DNA from: Streptomyces cavernicola
GTDB lineage: Bacteria > Actinomycetota > Actinomycetes > Streptomycetales > Streptomycetaceae
Reading direction: 5' to 3'
NCBI RefSeq assembly: GCF_029968035.1
Contig: NZ_JASCIQ010000005.1
Span: 1 to 64,000 of the forward strand
Length of the DNA stretch: 64,000 nucleotides
The notes beneath the pieces were generated by a model. That model had not been told where the DNA came from. It worked only from the letters and a program-made list of their open reading frames with translations, and ran no database searches. Of the stretch, positions 19,259 through 27,510 are shown piece by piece. The position numbers were made by a program, and so were the translations under genes. Numbering within the stretch: the stretch's first letter is position 1; every line of letters starts with the position of its first letter.

Positions 19259-19332
19259 GTCCATTCCAGTCCTGCTCGGCGTGCACTGCAGACGCCACGT
19301 CAGACGTCATGGCGGAGGGCCGCCGCCGCTCG

Positions 19333-19818
19333 TCACTCTCCTGCGGCCAGCACCTCTTTCGCGCGAACAGCGAAGGCCTCACAGGCATGCTCCGCCGCCT
19401 CGCCGCGGGCGAGCATGTCCGCCTTGTCGGTGGCGAAGAAGATCTCCCGCGTCTGCACCTGTATCGCGGCGGCCTGCTCGGCAAGCTGCTGCGCCTGCGG
19501 GCCGAGGGCAACAAGGCGGAGCCGGAACACACTGCTGCGCACTTCGACATGGAGCCGGTACGACTCGGCTCGGGCCGCGAGCGTCGCCTCTGAGTCGGGT
19601 GATGCGTGCTGGCTCGTCCACCGGTCGTACTGCGCCCGCCGATAGTCCTCCGCCAGGCCGATGAAGTCGGTACAGGCATCGAGGAGATGCTGGTGGCTTC
19701 GCTCGCGGGCAGTGTGCGCCGCGGACCGGGCGGCGATCTTGTCCTGGTAGCGGTGCGCGACGACAGCACCCAGCAACGTTCCGACGACGGCGATGGCGGC
19801 CGCAATGATCCCCGACAC
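19333..19818 (-). CDS. Small membrane-anchored coiled-coil protein, unknown
   Basis: A 161-residue protein. One N-terminal hydrophobic helix (IIAAAIAVVGTLLGAVVAH, about residues 4-22) is followed by a long, Ala/Glu/Arg-rich helical region likely to be a coiled coil. It has no cysteines in the helical part except two isolated ones. The start is ATG 19818. Such proteins are common in Streptomyces accessory regions. The function cannot be assigned. Confidence 0.7.
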   Translation of the reverse strand: MSGIIAAAIAVVGTLLGAVVAHRYQDKIAARSAAHTARERSHQHLLDACTDFIGLAEDYRRAQYDRWTSQHASPDSEATLAARAESYRLHVEVRSSVFRLRLVALGPQAQQLAEQAAAIQVQTREIFFATDKADMLARGEAAEHACEAFAVRAKEVLAAGE

Positions 19819-19905
19819 AACGAACAGCCCACCACCGGGCAGCGTTCACCGGGTAGGGCGCGAATCGGCCACCACTCGCACGCCGCCCTCCGCCGCAAGC
19901 AAGCG

Positions 19906-20265
19906 TCATACGATCCGATGCAGTTCCTTGCCGCCCCAGAAATCGGCTCCGGGGTAGCAGGAGTCGTCGGCCGGTATCGGTGCGCAGAACCAGGCAGCGG
20001 GGAGACGGTACGACTGCCCGTCCCAGCCCTTGCCCCGCGCGACGGTCACGATGCTGCTGTCGATGAGCTGCAGAAAGAGCGCCGTCGTTGGGGACTTGGA
20101 GCTCGTTCCAGCTGTCTGTCTCCAGAAGGTTCGCCACTTGCCGTGCCCTACGACGCCGAGCTGAGCGTTCTTGAGGGGCGGGTGGAGGGGCTCGCGCTGG
20201 TGGCGCAGTTTGAAGGAGCCCTTCGAGTACGCGACCGTAGATGAACTGAGATTGAGTACGAGCAC
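19906..20265 (-). CDS. Hypothetical protein, about 119 residues
   Basis: An unrecognised small protein (start read as GTG 20265: VLVLNLSSSTVAYSKGSFKL). Codon positions are less biased than in neighbouring genes. A GGGGGA ribosome-like site lies only 3 nt before GTG, so the start is uncertain; the frame stays open to 20400. It is divergent from the 20328 gene. It could be a decayed gene within the putative integrated element. Confidence 0.45.
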   Translation of the reverse strand: MLVLNLSSSTVAYSKGSFKLRHQREPLHPPLKNAQLGVVGHGKWRTFWRQTAGTSSKSPTTALFLQLIDSSIVTVARGKGWDGQSYRLPAAWFCAPIPADDSCYPGADFWGGKELHRIV

Positions 20266-20327
20266 CCATCCCCCGCCAGGTAGCCGAGCCCATCTGCCGC
20301 GGCCCCTCGCCGCCGTACCGTCCCCGC

Positions 20328-20824
20328 ATGCCTGACGAGACCGCGCCGCAACGGGAATCCTGGGGCCGAAGGAGCTTCCCCGTGTCGCACCCGAGGACAT
20401 GGCCGGCCGCGCCTTCCAGCAGTCTCAGGAGGCGTACGGCGTTGCGGGCTTCAACCGCACCATTGAGCCGGGAGTCGAGGAGATCGGTGTCAGCACGGAG
20501 AACACCTTCAGCGCCGACTACTGCTACGACGGGGGCCTGCTGGGGCTGAAGGACGACACCGTTGACGGCGCCTACCGGATGCACCACAGCTGGGCCCTGG
20601 ACCGCGTGCCTGCGAGCAAGGCCGTCTCCGGCCTCCGCCGACTGCGCCAGCACCTTGAGCGCAGCGGCTGGGAAGTCACGTCTTCCCGAGAGGGCACGAA
20701 GAACCAGAACTGGGATTTGTTCGTCCAGCGGGACGACGGAGACGAGCGGATGTCCTTCACCTGGTTCCCGGACCGGGAGTACTTCATGGGCGGGGCGTCC
20801 GTCCCATGCGCCTACGACCCCTAA
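20328..20824 (+). pseudogene. Hypothetical gene with an apparent one-base deletion
   Basis: ATG 20328 opens MPDETAPQRESW, preceded by TACCGT 6 nt upstream (leaderless-type). Adding one G to the GGGG run at 20362-20365 would join this frame to G-P-K-E-L-P-R-V-A-P-E-D-M and the 141-residue frame that starts at ATG 20399 and ends at 20824. Without the extra base, translation could only start at ATG 20399, which has no ribosome site. The product (SADYCYDGGLLGLKDDTVDG, later WDLFVQRDDGDERMSFTWFP) is soluble and unrecognised. The lesion is either real decay or a homopolymer sequencing error. Confidence 0.55.
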
Positions 20825-21006
20825 TGGAAGGACGGCGACGTCGGTCTGCCGGGGGAGAGCGAAAGGCCACCGGTCTTCGGCCCTGCCCAGCGTGACTAGG
20901 GGCTGCTGCTGGTTGCGGCCTCGGGGCAGGTTCCTGCGTGCGGCAGCCGGCGTAGTCGGCCTCGGAACCCACTGCGGCGAGACCACGAGACATGACGGGT
21001 GGATGC

Positions 21007-21440
21007 ATGGAGATCATGGAGACAAGGCTGAGTTTCAAGTGGCACGCAGGGATCGTGGCCGGGTGCAGCGCGGTGCTGCTGGCGCTTCTCTCCTGACGTT
21101 CCTGCCGATTCCGCTGGTGCTGCCGGAGTCGAAGTGGTTCATGGTGGGGATCGCGGCGGGGCTGTTCCCGCTGCTTCTGCCGTTCCTGCTGTTCGGTGCC
21201 GCCATGCTGCGTGGCTGCCTCCTCGCCGGAGGTCTCGACAAGAGTGAGAGCCGGCGGGACGTGCTGGCCGTCCCTGGAACTCTCTTCGCCGGTGCGGCCG
21301 TTCTCACCCTCATCGCCGGGGAGGCGCGGCGTGAGCAAGCCGCGACCGCGGCGCTGCCCGGCCCGGCTCAGCCTGGAGGCGGCGAGGGCCCGGAAACGGA
21401 CTGGAGCCACAAGGGGCCCATCGGGGCTCGAAGGCGTTGA
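21007..21440 (+). pseudogene. Small membrane protein gene with an apparent one-base deletion
   Basis: From ATG 21007 the frame reads MEIMETRLSFKWHAGIVAGC and on to L-L-A-L-L-S, then stops at 21094-21096. One extra C in the TCTCC run just before the TGA would continue it into L-T-F-L-P-I-P-L-V-L-P-E-S-K-W-F-M, then hydrophobic helices, ending at 21440. The restored product would be a membrane protein of about 145 residues with three or four helices. The downstream half has no start or ribosome site of its own, so the gene is broken as sequenced. Confidence 0.55.
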
Positions 21441-21499
21441 GTAGCGGTCTGAGTACGGCAGCTCATGTGGGCCCCAGAGCGAGGCAGGACGATGGGCGC

Positions 21500-22183
21500 A
21501 TGACAACTCCTCCGCCGTCGCCCGGGATTCCGCCGCATCCGCCCAACTCCGGGCCCCCGGCGGTGCCGACAGCGCCACAGGCGCCACCAGCGCCACCAGT
21601 GCCGGCGAGGAAGCGACGTGCGGTGCTGATCGGCATCGTCGCCGCGGTCGTCTTCGCGCTGCTCGCCGCGGCCGGCGTGGCGTGGTGGCTGTTGCGCGAC
21701 CAATCCCCGCTGGCGGGGCGGCCGCGGGTGACGGACAAGACGGCAGGGGTCTCGTACGGGATTCCTGAAGGCTGGAAGCATCAGAAGGGCGACCTCGCCT
21801 CTCCCTTCACGTCAGCCATCGTCAAGCAGCCCAGCGATGGTGAGGTTGAAAAAAGCACTGTCATCGCCGGACGGGGCGACGGCGTCCCCGAGTCCGAGCT
21901 GAAGGAGACGACCGAGCTCGCCGCGCGGTCCAACGCGGAGTTCTTCGCTCCGAACGGCTCGTCGAAGCTCAAGGAATCCAAGTCGGCGACGGTGGACGGT
22001 CGCGCTGGGCACTCGACAACGGTGGAGATGGCTGACGGCGAGGGCGCCAAGCTGTACATGCGGATCACGGTGGTGTCCATGGGCGACAGCCGGTCGGTCT
22101 TCTTGCTGGGGTTCTTCCCGCAGTTGGGTACGCCTGAGGAGTCAGATGTCGACGCGGTGGTGGCCAGCGCTTCCTTCAAGTAG
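21500..22183 (+). CDS. Proline-rich membrane-anchored protein, unknown
   Basis: A 227-residue protein. A Pro-rich cytoplasmic N-terminus (TPPPSPGIPPHPPNSGPPAV) leads to one membrane helix (about residues 39-63, VLIGIVAAVVFALLAAAGVA). A 155-residue external domain follows, with no cysteines. The external part (VSYGIPEGWK, later GRAGHSTTVEMADGEGAKLY) resembles small Streptomyces surface proteins with a PsbP/LpqN-like fold, but that is only a visual impression. The start is ATG 21500; the ribosome site is weak (AGGACG). Confidence 0.75.
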   Translation: MTTPPPSPGIPPHPPNSGPPAVPTAPQAPPAPPVPARKRRAVLIGIVAAVVFALLAAAGVAWWLLRDQSPLAGRPRVTDKTAGVSYGIPEGWKHQKGDLASPFTSAIVKQPSDGEVEKSTVIAGRGDGVPESELKETTELAARSNAEFFAPNGSSKLKESKSATVDGRAGHSTTVEMADGEGAKLYMRITVVSMGDSRSVFLLGFFPQLGTPEESDVDAVVASASFK

Positions 22184-22473
22184 CGGGACCTCGGCAACGC
22201 CCCCGGCCGTCCCGGGGGCCGGAGGAACATCGCCAAGGCCCATGGCTGTGCAGCGAGTTGCTGGTGCTGGTCGGGTTCTGACCGGCCGTCAGGGCCCAGC
22301 GGGCATGGGTCCGCATCGATGTACGGGCCGCGGCCGTCCAGGTTGCCGTGCAGGTCGTACCGGCGGTGCGGATACAAGCCGAAGCCGGCGGCCTCGATCG
22401 GGTACGCGGGGCCTCACGGCTCGGCAGCCAGGGCGACGGGCAGTTGTGTCCCCGATCTGCCCCCGCAGACATG
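22184..22473. other. Non-coding gap with a possible gene remnant on the minus strand
   Basis: No intact gene. On the minus strand a short protein-like stretch (GFGLYPHRRYDLHGNLDGRG, then PYIDADPC, about 22290-22400) has no start codon and no family match I recognise. It could be the remnant of a gene of the putative integrated element. Confidence 0.3.
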
Positions 22474-22511
22474 GAAAAGCCCTCCCGGATTGGACTCCGA
22501 GAGGGCTCCTC
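22474..22511 (-). terminator. Terminator of the tRNA-Arg gene
   Basis: On the minus strand AGCCCTCTCGG pairs with CCGGGAGGGCT (mostly GC) and is followed by TTTT, about 27 nt beyond the tRNA 3' end. Confidence 0.7.
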
Positions 22512-22537
22512 TACGCGCAATGCCTGGTCAGGCACAG

Positions 22538-22610
22538 TGCCCCCGGCAGGATTCGAACCTGCGACACCCGCTTTAGGAGAGCGGTGCTCTATCCCCTGAG
22601 CTACGAAGGC
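22538..22610 (-). tRNA. tRNA-Arg (anticodon CCU)
   Basis: A 73-nt cloverleaf on the minus strand. The acceptor GCCTTCG pairs with CGGGGGC, the D arm contains AGGGGATA, the anticodon stem CGCTC.. carries loop CTCCTAA (anticodon CCT), and the T arm is GCAGG-TTCGAAT-CCTGC. The discriminator is A; CCA is not encoded. It reads AGG codons. Its 3' part is repeated, diverged, at 18044-18072, suggesting use as an integration site. Confidence 0.93.
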
Positions 22611-22679
22611 AAGGCGTGCTCGTCAGTGTAGCGGGTGGGGCAGAGCCGGGTTCGGGGGTTGTGGATCAGTGGGGCGGGG

Positions 22680-23960
22680 TCAGGTTCGGGTGATGTGGAT
22701 GCTGTGGGTGCCGTCCTTCTTGGCCGGGCCGACGCTGATGCGGAGGTCGTGCTCCTCGTCCGTGAAGGTCTGCCCGGAGGCGTAGGGCGCGTCGGAGAGT
22801 TCCGCGTGGACGTTGGGGCGGCGGGTGCAGCCGCCCGAGTCACGGCTGGAGTCGCTGACCGTGACGGGGCCGTGGCCGGTGTCGATGTCGGCGTCGACGC
22901 GGTAGACGAGGACGCCGGGCTTGCACACCGCCTCGTCGTTGCCGCCGCGGGTGCGGACCTCGATGGCGTACCCGGTGCGCTCGTCGAGCGGTACGAAGGC
23001 GAGCTTCGTACCGCCGCCCTTCGCGGCGAGCGGCTTCAGGCTGAGGTTGGTCGTGCCGTGGGCCGCGGCGCAGCTGATCTGTTCGTCGTCGAGCCAGCCG
23101 AGCTTCCACTTGTGCCAGCCGAGCAGATCGTTGTTGGCGCCCCAGTCCTCGCTCATGATGTCCCAGTGGCCGACGGCCCCGCCGCCGTCCGAGGTGTAGA
23201 GGTCGGGCAGGCCGAAGATGTGGCCGTTCTCGTGCGGGAGTACGCGATAGCCCGTCTCGCGGTACGAGCCCGAGCCGTCGTCCTGACGGCTGTAGACGAA
23301 GGACGCGTTGGAGACCGGCACGCCGTCGGCGACCGGCGCCTCATGGTTCCCCGCGAACGTCACCGAGAGGACCGTGTCGAGCGCGGACGGCCCGGCGTTG
23401 GGCGTCATCAGCACATTGACCAGGTCGTACTCGCGGAAGTCCACATCCGGGTCCGCCGCCTCGACTATGTCCTCGACCAGCTGGCGGTACCCGGGGTCGA
23501 AGGGGGCACCGCGTTCTATCCCGTACGAGGCGAACGAGCGCGGCATGCGCAGCCAGCTCTTGATGGGGGCGTGCGCCTGGTAGTCGAGGCGGCCGTAGGA
23601 GCTGGTGCGGAACCATTCCTGGGTCTGCGGGAAGAATTCGCCGAGGCGGTCGGTGGCGCGGCCCTGGCCGCGGGCGTCGGAGAAGTCGACCATGAGGTTG
23701 AGGGCGCGGACGATGCCCGTCGAGCGCGCGTACCCCGGCTTCGTGGGGACGCCTTCCGACATCTGGATGCCCATGGTTCCGCTGATCATGCAGGGTGCGA
23801 GAGCACCGGCCCGGCCGGGGCTGCCGGGGCCCGCGGCCCGGGAGTCCGCGGTGAGGCGGCCGGTGCTGGCCGTCACGGTGACGGCGAGGACGAGGGCCGC
23901 GAGTGCGGCGAATACGGGCCTGCGCCGCGGCCTGGATATCCACTCTCGGGACAGCTGCAT
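22680..23960 (-). CDS. Secreted M6-family metalloprotease
   Basis: A 426-residue secreted zinc protease of the M6 (immune-inhibitor-A-like) family. The signal peptide lies at about residues 1-40. The zinc motif H-E-N-G-H-I-F-G-L-P-D-L-Y (HExxHxxGxxD type) and the downstream W-D-I-M-S Met-turn lie mid-protein. The N-terminal M6 signature is RALNLMVDFSDARGQG. The C-terminal 130 residues form a beta-rich domain with few cysteines. The start is ATG 23960 with AAGG 7 nt upstream. It is monocistronic, downstream of and on the same strand as the tRNA-Arg gene's opposite flank, and divergent from the TetR gene. Confidence 0.9.
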   Translation of the reverse strand: MQLSREWISRPRRRPVFAALAALVLAVTVTASTGRLTADSRAAGPGSPGRAGALAPCMISGTMGIQMSEGVPTKPGYARSTGIVRALNLMVDFSDARGQGRATDRLGEFFPQTQEWFRTSSYGRLDYQAHAPIKSWLRMPRSFASYGIERGAPFDPGYRQLVEDIVEAADPDVDFREYDLVNVLMTPNAGPSALDTVLSVTFAGNHEAPVADGVPVSNASFVYSRQDDGSGSYRETGYRVLPHENGHIFGLPDLYTSDGGGAVGHWDIMSEDWGANNDLLGWHKWKLGWLDDEQISCAAAHGTTNLSLKPLAAKGGGTKLAFVPLDERTGYAIEVRTRGGNDEAVCKPGVLVYRVDADIDTGHGPVTVSDSSRDSGGCTRRPNVHAELSDAPYASGQTFTDEEHDLRISVGPAKKDGTHSIHITRT

Positions 23961-24139
23961 CCGCCCGCCTTCCGGTCCGTGGCAGCCGGCCGGTCCTGGC
24001 TGCGCCCTTGTCGATCACCCTGTGGCGGGGGTTGCGCGGGCGCTCGCTGAGGGCGACCGATCGTGTGCTTTTGCCGAAACGGCACGTGAGGCGGGTCACA
24101 TGAGGGGCGGGAAATAACCGGGGAGCCCTTCCCCGTTTA

Positions 24140-24154
24140 CACGGGTGTTCCGTG
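24140..24154 (+). promoter_or_regulatory. Small dyad upstream of the TetR gene
   Basis: CACGG-GTGTT-CCGTG is a perfect 5+5 inverted repeat in the 314-bp gap between the M6 protease and TetR genes. It is a possible self-operator, but short enough to be chance. Confidence 0.25.
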
Positions 24155-24274
24155 AAGCGGGGAGAGTTTCCCCGTATCGGCCCGCCTCGGCCTCCCCCTC
24201 CGTACCGGCTCCCTTGTCGGCCGGACGGGCGGGCCGGAGGGCCGGACCGGTACACGACCTTGAGGAGCGAAGCC

Positions 24275-25027
24275 GTGGACGTCGACACCGCAGACCCCGC
24301 AGGCACCGCGCGTACCGCAGGCGGTGCGCGTGCCGCAGGCGATGCGCGTACCGCAGGTGGTGCGGGCGCTGAAGGTGAGGCCGGTGCCGCATCGAAGCGG
24401 TCGGGCCGGACGCCGCGCCCGCGGGCCGATGCGCTGCGGAACCGCGAGCGGATCGTCGGTGCCGCGCGGGAGATGTTCGTCGAGCTCGGCCCCGAGGTGC
24501 CGCTCGACGAGATCGCCCGCCGCGCCGGAGTCGGCAATGCCACGGTCTACCGGCACTTCTCCGACCGCTCCGTACTCATCCGCGAGGTCGTCTGCTCGGT
24601 GATGGACCGCACCGCCGAGCGGGCCGAGGAAGCCCTCGCGGAGGAGGCGGACGCCTTCCAGGCGCTGCGCCGCTTCGTGCACGCCGCGGCCGACGAACGG
24701 ATCGGAGCGCTGTGTCCGATGCTCTCCGGCACTTTCGACGAGGAGCACTCCGCCCTCGACGGTTCCAGGCGTCGCCTGGAGCTGCGGATCGCGGAGGTCA
24801 TGGAGCGGGCGCGCGCCTCCGGGCAGTTGCGCACCGACATCGCCGTCGGTGACCTGTTCGTCGCGCTCTCCCAGCTCACCAGGCCCCTGCCGGGCAGCGG
24901 CTGTGCGAACTTCGACCAGTTCGTACACCGTCATCTGCAGCTGTTCCTCGACGGACTGCAGACCCCGGCCCGTTCTGAACTCCCGGGCAGCGCCGCAACG
25001 TTGGAGGACCTCCGCCGCCCGGCATGA
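24275..25027 (+). CDS. TetR-family transcriptional regulator
   Basis: A 250-residue repressor. After a 48-residue low-complexity Ala/Gly/Thr-rich N-terminus (encoded by 24-bp repeats near 24300-24365), the HTH domain spans about residues 49-100: RERIVGAAREMFVELGPEVP, LDEIARRAGVGNATVYRHFS. The C-terminal ligand domain contains the TetR_C-type stretch L-C-P-M-L-S-G-T-F-D. The start is GTG 24275 with GAGGAG 7 nt upstream. It precedes the DHA2 pump gene on the same strand and is its likely repressor. Confidence 0.92.
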   Translation: MDVDTADPAGTARTAGGARAAGDARTAGGAGAEGEAGAASKRSGRTPRPRADALRNRERIVGAAREMFVELGPEVPLDEIARRAGVGNATVYRHFSDRSVLIREVVCSVMDRTAERAEEALAEEADAFQALRRFVHAAADERIGALCPMLSGTFDEEHSALDGSRRRLELRIAEVMERARASGQLRTDIAVGDLFVALSQLTRPLPGSGCANFDQFVHRHLQLFLDGLQTPARSELPGSAATLEDLRRPA

Positions 25028-25046
25028 CCGCACCGCCGGCGTCACC

Positions 25047-25077
25047 TTGACCTAGAGCTTGCTTGAGGTTGCAGGCT
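25047..25077 (+). promoter_or_regulatory. MerR/SoxR-like promoter of the DHA2 pump gene
   Basis: A -35 box TTGACC (25047-25052) and a -10-like CAGGCT (25072-25077) are separated by 19 bp, the long spacer typical of MerR-family targets. The spacer contains the imperfect dyad CCTAGAGCTTGCTTGAGG, whose right half matches the SoxR half-site CTTGAGG. No merR/soxR gene is adjacent. Confidence 0.45.
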
Positions 25078-25249
25078 CTTCGTAGTTCCCGTTTTCCCGC
25101 CCTGTCGCTCTCCCTCTTCAGCTCGTCTCTCTTCAGCCCCTTTCTTCCTTCAGCCCCTTTCTTCGACTCCCTTCTTCGCGCTTGCCGGGCGCAGGCGTCA
25201 CCGGGTTCGTCGATCACCAGTCCTGAGAAGTCCCGAGGTGGGTACCCCC

Positions 25250-26809
25250 ATGTCTGAAACAGCACCGTCCATATCCGTAAAGAGCGGTATCTCCGATACC
25301 GGGCCCGACCCCACACGTTGGCGAGCCCTTGTCTTCATCGCGCTCGCCCAGCTGATGGTCGTCCTCGACGCCACCATCGTGAACATCGCTCTGCCCTCCG
25401 CCCAGCAGGACCTCGGCATCTCCGACGGCAACCGGCAGTGGGTCATCACCGCCTACGCCCTCGCCTTCGGCGGCCTGCTGCTGTTCGGCGGTCGCGTCGC
25501 CGACTTGTGGGGACGCAAGCGCACCTTCGTCACCGGTCTCATCGGCTTCGCCGGGGCGTCCGCGCTCGGCGGCGCCGCGACCGGTGAGGCGATGATGCTG
25601 GGCGCTCGCGCACTGCAGGGTGTGTTCGGCGCGCTGCTCGCGCCCGCCGCGCTCTCGCTGCTCGCGGTGATGTTCACCGACGCCAAGGAGCGCGCGAAGG
25701 CCTTCGGCATCTACGGTGCGATCGCCGGTGGCGGCGGCGCCGTGGGCCTCATCCTCGGTGGCTTCCTCACCGAGTACCTGGACTGGCGCTGGACGTTCTT
25801 CGTCAACATCCCCTTCGCCGTGATCGCCGCCGTGGGCGCGTACTTCGTGATCCGCGAGCCGGTCGGTTCCCGCAACCGTTCTCCTCTCGACATCCCCGGC
25901 GTCGCCCTCTCGACGCTCGGCCTGGTGGCTCTGGTGTACGGCTTCACTCGCGCCGAGTCCGACGGCTGGTCCGATGCCACGACCGTCGGCCTGTTCGTCG
26001 CATCCGCCGTGCTGCTCGCCTCCTTCCTGCTGGTCGAGTCCCGGGTCAAGGCCCCGCTGCTGCCGCTGCGGGTGCTGACGGACCGCAACCGCGGTGGTGT
26101 CTACCTGTCGCTCGGTCTCGCCGTCATCGCGATGTTCGGCCTGTTCCTCTTCCTCACCTACTACCTGCAGGTCGTGAAGGGTTACTCGCCGGTGATGACC
26201 GGCTTCGCCTTCCTGCCGATGATCGCCGGCATGATCACGGGCTCCACGCAGATCGGCGCCCGCCTGATGACCCGCGTGCCGCCGCGACTGCTGATGGGCC
26301 CCGGCTTCCTCGTCGCCGCGCTCGGCATGCTGCTCCTCACCCAGCTGGAGATCGGCACCTCGTACGCGGGGCTGATCCTGCCGGCGCAGCTGCTGCTCGG
26401 CCTCGGCATGGGCACCGCCTTCATGCCCGCCATGTCCCTGGCCACGCACGGAGTCGAGGCGCGGGACTCCGGTGTCGCCTCCGCGATGGTCAACACCTCT
26501 CAGCAGGTGGGCGGCGCCATCGGTACGGCGCTGCTCAACACCATCGCAGCCTCTGCCACCACCGCCTACCTGACCGCCCACGCGGCGGACGCGACCACCC
26601 CGGCTTCGCGGAAGCTTCTGCAGGCGCAGGCCATGGTGGACGGCTACACCAGCGCGATCTGGTGGGCGGTCGGCATCCTCGTGATCTCCGCGAGCATCGC
26701 TCTGACCTTCATCACCACCGGGCACCAGGGCGGTACGCCGGTGGCCGGGAGCGGTGCCACCGGTACGGACGAGGAGGCCGAGGCGCGGGTCCCGGTGATC
26801 GCCCACTGA
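25250..26809 (+). CDS. MFS efflux pump, DHA2 (EmrB/QacA) family
   Basis: A 519-residue multidrug exporter with 14 predicted helices. Family motifs are LMVVLDATIVNIALPSAQQD in helix 1, the GGRVADLWGRKRTF loop motif, and L-D-W-R-W-T-F-F-V-N-I-P-F in helix 5. The start is ATG 25250 (MSETAPSISV), with GAGGTGGG about 10 nt upstream; GTG 25238 would add four residues. Regulation is probably by the upstream TetR protein and/or a MerR-like activator at 25047-25077. It is convergent with the marR gene. Confidence 0.93.
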   Translation: MSETAPSISVKSGISDTGPDPTRWRALVFIALAQLMVVLDATIVNIALPSAQQDLGISDGNRQWVITAYALAFGGLLLFGGRVADLWGRKRTFVTGLIGFAGASALGGAATGEAMMLGARALQGVFGALLAPAALSLLAVMFTDAKERAKAFGIYGAIAGGGGAVGLILGGFLTEYLDWRWTFFVNIPFAVIAAVGAYFVIREPVGSRNRSPLDIPGVALSTLGLVALVYGFTRAESDGWSDATTVGLFVASAVLLASFLLVESRVKAPLLPLRVLTDRNRGGVYLSLGLAVIAMFGLFLFLTYYLQVVKGYSPVMTGFAFLPMIAGMITGSTQIGARLMTRVPPRLLMGPGFLVAALGMLLLTQLEIGTSYAGLILPAQLLLGLGMGTAFMPAMSLATHGVEARDSGVASAMVNTSQQVGGAIGTALLNTIAASATTAYLTAHAADATTPASRKLLQAQAMVDGYTSAIWWAVGILVISASIALTFITTGHQGGTPVAGSGATGTDEEAEARVPVIAH

Positions 26810-26839
26810 CCGGCCTGGCCGGCCTGACGGCCCAGGTCG

Positions 26840-27340
26840 TCACCTGAGCCAGGGCAGATCGGCACCCGCCTCGTTCGGCTGAAGTCCCTCGGCGATGATC
26901 CGCATGATCTCGCCGAGGGATTTCTGCTGTTCGGACGTGAGCCGGTCGAAGATCGCCTGGCGTACGGCGGCTACATGTCCCGGCGCCGACTGCTGCAGCG
27001 TCGCGTATCCCTCGTCGGTGAGGATCGCGTTCTGTCCTCGCTTGTCGGAGGGGCAGTCCTCCCGACGCGCCCAGCCGTGCTGTTCGAGCCGTGCGACGGC
27101 GTGCGAGAGGCGGGAGCGGGTGATCTTCGCTTGCCGTGCGAGCTCGGTCATGCGCATCCGACGGTGCGGAGCCTGAGAGAGCTGCACGAGCAGTCCGTAG
27201 TAGACGTGCGGCATCTTCGCGTCGCGCTGCAGCTGTCGGTCCAGATGGTCCTCGAGGAGCATGGTGGCGTGCAGATATGCCAGCCAGGTGCGCTGTTCCT
27301 CGTCGTTGAGCCAGCGCGTGTCCTCGTTCTGCGTCGTCAT
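26840..27340 (-). CDS. MarR-family regulator
   Basis: A 166-residue winged-helix repressor. The DNA-binding core is about residues 56-115: MRMTELARQAKITRSRLSHA, then VARLEQHGWARREDCPSDKR. It has no cysteine suited to simple thiol sensing apart from one in the wing (E-D-C-P-S-D-K-R). The start is ATG 27340. A -10 box TACAGT lies 7 nt before it and a TTGAAG -35 box 18 nt further up, so the mRNA is probably leaderless. Two TTGAA-N2-TTCAA palindromes in the divergent region are its likely operators. Confidence 0.93.
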   Translation of the reverse strand: MTTQNEDTRWLNDEEQRTWLAYLHATMLLEDHLDRQLQRDAKMPHVYYGLLVQLSQAPHRRMRMTELARQAKITRSRLSHAVARLEQHGWARREDCPSDKRGQNAILTDEGYATLQQSAPGHVAAVRQAIFDRLTSEQQKSLGEIMRIIAEGLQPNEAGADLPWLR

Positions 27341-27365
27341 AACACCCACTGTACGAACCTCATCC

Positions 27366-27377
27366 TTGAAACTTCAA
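27366..27377. promoter_or_regulatory. MarR operator 1, overlapping the marR -35 box
   Basis: The perfect palindrome TTGAA-AC-TTCAA contains the -35 hexamer of the leaderless marR promoter, consistent with autorepression. It has the same half-sites as operator 2, whose centre is 42 bp (four helical turns) away. Confidence 0.65.
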
Positions 27378-27404
27378 CAAACACGGCGTAATCTCCAAAT
27401 TGGG

Positions 27405-27422
27405 AGCTTGAACATTCAAGCT
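27405..27422. promoter_or_regulatory. MarR operator 2, in front of the dioxygenase promoter
   Basis: A perfect 18-bp palindrome AGCTTGAACATTCAAGCT. It occupies the expected -35 region of a promoter whose -10 box is TACCCT (27436-27441), so binding should repress the dioxygenase gene. Confidence 0.65.
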
Positions 27423-27510
27423 TGTTGTTCGTCTCTACCCTCCGGGCGCGTCCGCGCCTGTGGGGGTACCCGCCCTGTCGACCTTCCCCGTCCGAGTGTC
27501 AGGAGCCGTC

